Origin: Pyrinomonadaceae bacterium
GTDB taxonomy: Bacteria > Acidobacteriota > Blastocatellia > Pyrinomonadales > Pyrinomonadaceae
Direction: 5' to 3'
Length of the DNA stretch: 64,000 nucleotides
NCBI GenBank assembly: GCA_019694395.1
Contig: JAIBCC010000032.1
Coordinates: 1 to 64,000, forward strand
Position 1 is the first letter of the stretch. Every line of letters begins with the position of its first letter. Of the stretch, positions 59,401 to 64,000 are shown in pieces. The notes below the pieces were generated by a model. That model saw only the letters and a list, made by a program, of their open reading frames with translations. It searched no databases and was not told the origin of the DNA. A program made the position numbers and the translations under genes.

Positions 59401-60368
59401 TTGCAACGGGAAGACTTGGTTACACAGAAAATGCCCTTCGCAATGCGTTATTGGCAAACTCAGCAGCCGGTGTTGCAAACTTAACCACCAATGGTGGTAA
59501 ATACCGCTACAATTCACTGCAAGCAGAAGTTCGTCGCCGCTTTAGCGATGGATTTATGTATCAAGTGAACTATACTTTCCAAAAGATTTTGGCAGACGTA
59601 GTTGATGACGGACAAACACGGGTTAATCCGTATTTGGATAATCTTAATATCAGACTTGACTATGCACGTCCTGACTATGACCGAACCCATACAATAAATG
59701 CTAACTTCATTTATGAATTACCTATTGGTAAAGGCAAAAAATTCATTAATGAAGGCGGATGGGTTGATAAATTAATCGGAGGATATCAATTAACCTCTAT
59801 TTTCAACTATAGTTCGGGTGTTCCTTTTGGTATTTTAGACACAAGCGGAACCTTGAATCGTTCAGGTCGTTCGGGAAGACAATCAGCTTATTCAACTTTG
59901 AGCAAAAAAGAATTACAAAAATTAATTGGCGAATATAGAACTCCAAATGGTGTTTTCTATATTGATCCAAAAGTAATTTTTGCTTTGGGTTCAAATGGGC
60001 AACGTGTTGATCTGACTCAGCCGCTTCCGACTGGTGTCACCATTACTGCTATTCGCGGCGCAAGTCCGCTTGATCAAGCTCCGTTTAGCGGACAAATTTT
60101 CTTCTTTAATAAACCGGGACAAACCGGAAATTTAGAAAGAAACTTGTTAAATGGTCCTAACTACTTTAACTGGGATGCCGGTTTAAGTAAGAGTTTCCGT
60201 ATTTCTGAAGGAATGAAATTACAGGTGCGTGGAGAAGTCTTTAATGTCTTGAACAACGCAAACTTCAGTGTTGGAGATTTGAACATTACCAATACGACCA
60301 GTTTTGGAAGAACCAGTTCAGTTCGTTCGCCAAGAATTGTTCAATTTGGTGCACGTTTTGACTTTTAA
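56466..60368 (+). CDS. TonB-dependent receptor with carboxypeptidase-regulatory N-terminal domain (Oar-like)
   Basis: This 1300-residue outer-membrane protein has a signal peptide (KFSLIGLIFILSTILTYAQ). A CarboxypepD_reg/Cna-B-like beta-sandwich spans about 24-105 (GRVVGTVSAPDGAVAGAVIT ... FGDYSVKITANGFKTYV). A plug domain covers about 115-230 (VGAQQIRELPLNGRNPLALL). A large 22-strand-type barrel extends to the end, which finishes in an aromatic residue (VQFGARFDF). This matches Oar/SusC-like receptors that are expanded in Acidobacteriota and take up peptides or glycans with TonB energy. Codon use is more A/T-ending than in its neighbours. Strong AAGGAGAT precedes the ATG. A terminator follows and then an M1 peptidase gene, suggesting peptide uptake. 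Confidence 0.93.
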   Translation: MKKFSLIGLIFILSTILTYAQSTTGRVVGTVSAPDGAVAGAVITITDKQTGKVRTVTSSDDGTFEISQLSFGDYSVKITANGFKTYVSNDIKIDAGREFPLNAVLEVGQITEEVTVTAGAENVNSTTGEISTTVGAQQIRELPLNGRNPLALLNLQAGVNATSSSINGQRTSSVNYTRDGVNVQDNFIRNGFVSDAPTVDNTGEFNVVTQNAGSELGSGSTQVQLVTPRGGKQYHGALYAFNRNSIFAANNFSSNQNKLSRPFLNRNQFGGSISGPLPIFNFGEGGPMFKKDKAFFFFNYEGFQLAQQVPIAVTTLLASNYDGTFSYQGTDGINRTVNVLTGTNLNTGSATWTSAGGVLAVDPIIKSRLLNKLPTAGNGLLTGLNYQQTVNLNRSDPETRKAYTGRADFEINDRSSLNFVYKYNTITDARTDIAAGYSTKTFASQGGPTKLFVGAWQWSPKNSFTNEVRIGYQRSEPFFFGTETFPTGYLISGTPFTNPEPSFFDQGRNTDYYTYQDNAVYTFGNHSFRFGFNLQKYKIESLNYAGTLPTYSISTTGNSQTPALTSALFPLTAANTASISTTDLARANTLRYTLAGIIGSAAQTIYYQGGAGYVAGAPSTRRFNFDTYAGYFSDQWRIRPNLTLNLGARYELYTPLNDPLLINLEPKVTNPNDIVGSLLSEDVLIQVIGGNAGKPGNYFKADKNNIGPNFSFAYSPKFDSGFLGSATKDTVIRGGFRVNFNNDEYVRSTDNAAQNNAGLGAFTSNAIRTGSSSTLLKSSLSNVAPFNVGFAFQTPTVATFPVKLQDRATSFTETISLIDPNLKIQQTLEYNLGIQRNIGFKSVFELRYVGGLSNDLIRSIDYNQVNVRSSGYFADFLKAQSNCRAQAVAAPVIQTFVINGVNTNVNVGGLGINPATVYDPIFSCTSAAYNPNIPGSQVLTVLNGTIPNGVANAQQATTPAAILDFVRAGQVGELAWQDVATGRLGYTENALRNALLANSAAGVANLTTNGGKYRYNSLQAEVRRRFSDGFMYQVNYTFQKILADVVDDGQTRVNPYLDNLNIRLDYARPDYDRTHTINANFIYELPIGKGKKFINEGGWVDKLIGGYQLTSIFNYSSGVPFGILDTSGTLNRSGRSGRQSAYSTLSKKELQKLIGEYRTPNGVFYIDPKVIFALGSNGQRVDLTQPLPTGVTITAIRGASPLDQAPFSGQIFFFNKPGQTGNLERNLLNGPNYFNWDAGLSKSFRISEGMKLQVRGEVFNVLNNANFSVGDLNITNTTSFGRTSSVRSPRIVQFGARFDF

Positions 60369-60392
60369 TAAATCGAAAGGTTTATTTTTGAG

Positions 60393-60421
60393 AGGTGGCT
60401 CTTTTGAGTCACCTTTTTTTA
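60393..60421 (+). terminator. Rho-independent terminator of the TonB receptor gene
   Basis: AGGTGGCTC (60393-60401), TTTT loop, GAGTCACCT (60406-60414) with one wobble pair, then seven T residues. A TATAAT at 60431-60436 right after it may be the -10 box of the peptidase gene. Confidence 0.92.
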
Positions 60422-60497
60422 TAATTAAGGTATAATCTGACAATATAAAACCAGCAAAAAAATTGGTTTAAGAGCAATTCAAAAATTGAGAGGGAAA

Positions 60498-63050
60498 ATG
60501 AAATTTATTGAAATTGTTAAACTTATCGCTTTAACTCTGTTCTTGGTTTATGTCTCGATCGGGCAAACACCTACTCCAACTCCATCACCGTCCCCGACTC
60601 CTGCAATAATTGGCGAAGTCAATGTAACTACCACTTTTGCCAATAGTGATCCTTTATATCAGGAAATCAGAAAATCTTTTGAGGCAAAAAAGTTTTCTGA
60701 ACAATGCAGTGTGGTCAATAATGTAATGTTACAAAAAGATAAAGGAACATTCTTGCTTAAAACCGGCGAAATATATTTCCTCGAACCGATACAGGGAAGA
60801 TATACAGGAGCTGTTTTTATTGGTGACGGAGAACTCAGTTTAACCCCTCCGATTGAATTGGAAAAGAATCATTTATCTCTTTTTACGGATGCTCCTGAAT
60901 TAAATGAAACCTATACCGAACTGGTGATGTATTTTACGGACAAAACCTTTGATGCCATCAAGAATTCTCCAAATGCAAAGACAACAACGGCTTGTCCTAA
61001 TGTGGACAAAGCTGCGTCTGCTCTAAAAGAAAAAGGAACCATTCTCAAGAAAAGATTCAATTTTAATATGTCTTCCCGCATTCTGGGTGATTTTCTTACA
61101 CCGAAAAGACGGGGTTTCTTTACTGCTTTTATCGAAGGTAAAAAATTTGGCGATATAGTTTATCAAATTGATCCGCTTGGAATTACCGAAGCCGGGGAGT
61201 TTGATGCTGCTGTTTATCCTGAACAGGTTGCAGTTTATGGATATGGTGCTACCAATAAAGGCATTTGGACATCTTTTCATCTGGATAGTGAATACAAAAA
61301 AGGAACTGCCAATAGTTGGACTGACCGGCGAATTTACGACATTATAAATCACAATATTGAGCTAGTAGTTGCCGGAGATAAAATTGTTGCTCAGGATACT
61401 CTTACCGTTCAGACCCGCGAACCTGATATCCGCTTTTTCCCGTTTGATCTTTATGAGACCTTAAAAGTTACCGGTGTCAGAGACGAAAACGGAAAAGAAC
61501 TCAGTTTTATTCAAGAAAAGAAAACCGATGATCCTGATTTTGGAGTCATTTTAGAGAAAGCTCCGGAGGTTGGAAAACCATTTAAGATCAGAGTTGAATA
61601 CGAAGGACAAAAGGTTTTATTAAATGTTGGTTCAGGGAATTATGCTCTGAATCCGAGTGCCCGTTCAAATTGGTATCCCAATAATCCATTTACCGCATTT
61701 GGAGATCGTGCAATTTTTGATGTTACTTACCGTTATCCTAAAAAATTAACAATGGTCAGCGGTGGCAGCAAAATTGGTGAAGATACAATAGATGGAGATG
61801 TAAAGGTTTCAAAATGGTCAACCGAAGGAATTGACTACGAAGTAATGGGATTTAACTACGGTGATTTTAAAACAGATAAATTTACTGATCCGGCATCCGG
61901 ATATGAACTTGAAGTTTTTGCCAATACTGAAATGCCTGATTTCTACAAAGATTTTCAAAAGCGGGTTGAAATTGCTGAAAGTGCTGGTGGCACAACCGGA
62001 TTGAATATTGCAACTACCAATACAACTTCCGGTATGAGCAAAGTTCTAACGGAAGCTCAAAACTCCGTGAGGCTTTATAATGCGTATTTTGGCAAGCTTC
62101 CGTATAAACGAATTGCAATGACCCAACAGCCTTTTGGAAATTTTGGGCAATCATGGACAACTCTTGTTTATATGCCGTTCATTGCGTATGTTGATAAAGC
62201 AACCCGTGCACAGCTTCTCGGCGTAAGAGGCGGAACTAATGATTTTTGGGATCAAGTCGGTCCACACGAAGTTGCTCATCAATGGTGGGGACATATCGTC
62301 GGTTGGACAAGTTACCGAGACCAATGGATGAGCGAAGGTTTTTCTGAATTTTCGGCTTCCCTTTACACTCAATTTGTTGATAAAGACATTGATCAATTTA
62401 TAGATTATTGGAACAAACAAAGAGAGTTAATCGTTACTCCAAGAGCTGCCACCAAAGGAATGAAACCTTATAAAGTAGGACCATTGGTGCAGGGATTTAA
62501 ATTAGTCAGCAGTAAAACAGGTAATGTTTATCGCTATTTGATTTATCCGAAGGGTGCTTTTGTTTTACATATGTTACGGATGATGATGTATGACTACAAA
62601 GAAGGCACCGGAGATGCCAGATTTAAGGCAATGATGAAAGACTTTATTAAAACCAATTTTAATAAACCTGTTTCAACTCAGGATTTTCAAGCTGCAGCCG
62701 AAAGGAATATTACACCCGAAATGGACATTGACAAAAATAAGACAATGAATTGGTTTTTCGATGAATGGGTTTATGGCACAGATGTTCCGTCTTATAAATT
62801 TGAGTATCATTTACAGGGAAATACCTTAACCGGCACCATTACCCAATCCAATGTTTCAAAGAATTTTGTAATGATAGTGCCGATTTATGCAGATTTTGGA
62901 ACTGGCTGGCAATATTTGGCTTCTGTCACTTTAGCAGGAAATGACACCCTTGATATTGGAAAAATTAATTTGCCGAAAGCACCTAAAAAAGTAGCAATAG
63001 CCGCTTTACAAGATATTCTGACTGAAAAAATTGAGAACGTAAGTAAGTAA
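60498..63050 (+). CDS. Secreted M1-family zinc metallopeptidase
   Basis: ATG 60498 (GAGAGGG upstream) gives 850 residues. Signal peptide (IVKLIALTLFLVYVSIGQ), then a Pro/Thr linker (TPTPTPSPSPTPA). Residues about 45-420 are beta-rich. The catalytic domain has HEVAHQWWGH with zinc ligands His590 and His594, catalytic Glu591, and the third ligand Glu613 (MSEGFSEFSA), exactly 18 residues on. The family's GAMEN exopeptidase motif is not conserved; the equivalent stretch reads MTQQPFGNFGQSWTTLVYM, so aminopeptidase activity is uncertain. The C-terminus ends in an Ig-like strand region. It follows the TonB receptor gene and could supply or trim imported peptides. Confidence 0.92.
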   Translation: MKFIEIVKLIALTLFLVYVSIGQTPTPTPSPSPTPAIIGEVNVTTTFANSDPLYQEIRKSFEAKKFSEQCSVVNNVMLQKDKGTFLLKTGEIYFLEPIQGRYTGAVFIGDGELSLTPPIELEKNHLSLFTDAPELNETYTELVMYFTDKTFDAIKNSPNAKTTTACPNVDKAASALKEKGTILKKRFNFNMSSRILGDFLTPKRRGFFTAFIEGKKFGDIVYQIDPLGITEAGEFDAAVYPEQVAVYGYGATNKGIWTSFHLDSEYKKGTANSWTDRRIYDIINHNIELVVAGDKIVAQDTLTVQTREPDIRFFPFDLYETLKVTGVRDENGKELSFIQEKKTDDPDFGVILEKAPEVGKPFKIRVEYEGQKVLLNVGSGNYALNPSARSNWYPNNPFTAFGDRAIFDVTYRYPKKLTMVSGGSKIGEDTIDGDVKVSKWSTEGIDYEVMGFNYGDFKTDKFTDPASGYELEVFANTEMPDFYKDFQKRVEIAESAGGTTGLNIATTNTTSGMSKVLTEAQNSVRLYNAYFGKLPYKRIAMTQQPFGNFGQSWTTLVYMPFIAYVDKATRAQLLGVRGGTNDFWDQVGPHEVAHQWWGHIVGWTSYRDQWMSEGFSEFSASLYTQFVDKDIDQFIDYWNKQRELIVTPRAATKGMKPYKVGPLVQGFKLVSSKTGNVYRYLIYPKGAFVLHMLRMMMYDYKEGTGDARFKAMMKDFIKTNFNKPVSTQDFQAAAERNITPEMDIDKNKTMNWFFDEWVYGTDVPSYKFEYHLQGNTLTGTITQSNVSKNFVMIVPIYADFGTGWQYLASVTLAGNDTLDIGKINLPKAPKKVAIAALQDILTEKIENVSK

Positions 63051-63103
63051 AATTTAGATATTTGTAACTTTTCCATAGTTGCATAAATCAGATTTCACTG
63101 CTT

Positions 63104-63138
63104 AAAATCAATTTTGTATCTTTCAAAATTGATTTTTT
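63104..63138 (+). terminator. 12-base hairpin terminator abutting the btaA start
   Basis: AAAATCAATTTT (63104-63115), a nine-base loop and AAAATTGATTTT (63125-63136), ending in a T-run that stops directly before the btaA ATG at 63139. It should terminate the peptidase transcript. It leaves no room for a Shine-Dalgarno site for btaA. Confidence 0.75.
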
Positions 63139-64000
63139 ATGAGTTCCAACGAAGCCACGCTCCAAAGTGCCGTTCAGCACAAAGCAACCGTCAGCAAACA
63201 AGGCATTTTGCAGAAAATGTTTGCCGTTTGGTTTGATGCTTTTGTTTATAACCAAATCTGGGAAGACCCGCGGGTTGATCTCCAAGCCCTAAAATTAGAC
63301 GAAAATTCACGGGTAATTACGATTTCTTCGGGTGGCTGTAATGCTTTAAATTATTTGGTTGAAAAACCCGAAAAAGTAACAGCCGTTGACCTCAATCGTC
63401 ATCATATTTTTCTGCTCCGTTTGAAACTCGCCGCGCTTGAATTTTTACCCACGCACGGAGATTTCTTTGCTTTTTTCGGTCACGGCAAAGGCGAGCAAAA
63501 TACGAAAAATTATCAACGATTCATTGCTCCGAATCTGGATGAAGAAACCCGTAATTTTTGGGATAAAAAAATCGGTATTTTCAATAAAGACGGGCTTTAC
63601 GAACATTCGCGCAACGGTTATTTTCTGCGCTTTTTTCATCGTTTTGCCAATTTAATCGGCTGTCAGCCGCATAAAGTTTTAGAAGCTAAAAATAAGGCTG
63701 AACAGCTTGAGCTCTACGAAAAATACGTCAATCCTTTTTTCGATAGTTTTTTTATCAAAACCGTCGGAAAATTGCCGATCACGATGTTTGGTTTAGGAAT
63801 TCCGCCGCAGCAATACGAGGAATTAAAAAAAGATCTAGCCGAAGGCGGAAGCATTATTGACATTTACCGTGAACGCACCAAACGCCTCGCGGTTGATTAT
63901 CCGATCAGCGAAAATTATTTTGCGTGGCAGGCTTTTGCCCGAAAATACGACACCGAAAAATTTCAAGCAGTTCCCGAATATTTAAAAGCGGAAAATTTTG
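63139..64000 (+). CDS. btaA: S-adenosylmethionine:diacylglycerol 3-amino-3-carboxypropyltransferase (BtaA), 3' end beyond window
   Basis: An uninterrupted frame of 287 codons runs from ATG 63139 to the window edge. Conserved BtaA (DUF3419) features are plain: VYNQIWEDPRVDLQALKLD, VITISSGGCNALNYLVEKP (AdoMet site), VTAVDLNRHHIFLLRLKLA, and FFGHGKGEQN, then RNFWDKKIG, ITMFGLGIPPQQYEEL and IIDIYRERTKRLAVDYP. The family moves the aminocarboxypropyl group of AdoMet to diacylglycerol, the first step to the betaine lipid DGTS; BtaB then N-methylates it. btaB would be expected beyond the window. Full length is about 410 residues, so about 120 are missing. It lacks a ribosome site, and a terminator hairpin directly precedes the ATG. 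Confidence 0.9.
   Translation, partial: MSSNEATLQSAVQHKATVSKQGILQKMFAVWFDAFVYNQIWEDPRVDLQALKLDENSRVITISSGGCNALNYLVEKPEKVTAVDLNRHHIFLLRLKLAALEFLPTHGDFFAFFGHGKGEQNTKNYQRFIAPNLDEETRNFWDKKIGIFNKDGLYEHSRNGYFLRFFHRFANLIGCQPHKVLEAKNKAEQLELYEKYVNPFFDSFFIKTVGKLPITMFGLGIPPQQYEELKKDLAEGGSIIDIYRERTKRLAVDYPISENYFAWQAFARKYDTEKFQAVPEYLKAENF

Noticed and set aside
1-64000. tRNA, rRNA or tmRNA genes
   Set aside because: No T-loop or rRNA-like stretch was found by eye on either strand. A covariance-model scan would be needed to exclude a diverged small RNA.

Overview
The window looks like a chromosomal segment of a low-GC member of the Acidobacteriota, possibly Blastocatellia. This is inference from gene content: von Willebrand A proteins of the acidobacterial secreted type, a TonB-dependent receptor with a carboxypeptidase-regulatory N-terminus, a CHAT-TPR protein, a PD40/TolB-like protein, a serine/threonine kinase and a diverged ECF sigma/anti-sigma pair. 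No rRNA, tRNA, CRISPR array, prophage or complete insertion sequence was seen. Coding density is high. Most genes lie on the minus strand up to about 48.7 kb and on the plus strand after that.

Layout. 0-11.6 kb: acetyltransferase, CPBP protease, a frameshifted membrane protein gene, a serine hydrolase with a STAS protein, a sigma-54 enhancer-binding protein, a secreted lipase-like esterase, a LytS/LytR-type two-component system and a PD40 protein. 11.7-17.1 kb: the heat-shock genes hrcA-grpE-dnaK, a terminator, then dnaJ. 17.2-21.1 kb: a YgjP/SprT-like metalloprotease and a 1024-residue CHAT-TPR protein. 21.1-29.1 kb: three secreted proteins in a tight operon, an operon of hexapeptide acyltransferase, desaturase and histidine ammonia-lyase, and an ECF sigma/anti-sigma pair. 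29.2-38.9 kb: a lipoprotein, a 39-residue membrane peptide, a dienoyl-CoA reductase-like SDR, trpE, recX, an SH3 protein and BON/LysM proteins. 39.1-48.7 kb: aroK, aroA and an overlapping operon of kinase, two VWA proteins and xseA. 49-55.9 kb: a tandem pair of secreted Sm-like proteins, a Phd/PIN toxin-antitoxin module, two glycosyltransferases, a membrane protein and an ABC permease. 56.4-64 kb: the TonB-dependent receptor, an M1 metallopeptidase and the 5' part of btaA (betaine lipid synthesis).

The most unusual content is regulatory. Three bipartite promoter-like elements recur with exact internal spacing. AATGAAATTT-N12-CGCCA occurs three times, including in front of the anti-sigma gene. 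TGATACG-N14-TCCGCGTT-N5-TTGGAG occurs three times in the first 9 kb. Sigma-54 type -24/-12 elements precede the TonB receptor gene, the 39-residue peptide gene (which also has its own terminator) and, with an upstream palindrome, the STAS gene next to the sigma-54 activator gene. Intergenic DNA also carries families of palindromes and 7-nt word repeats, some of which reach into coding sequence.

All coordinates, alignments and counts were made by eye. No database search was run.
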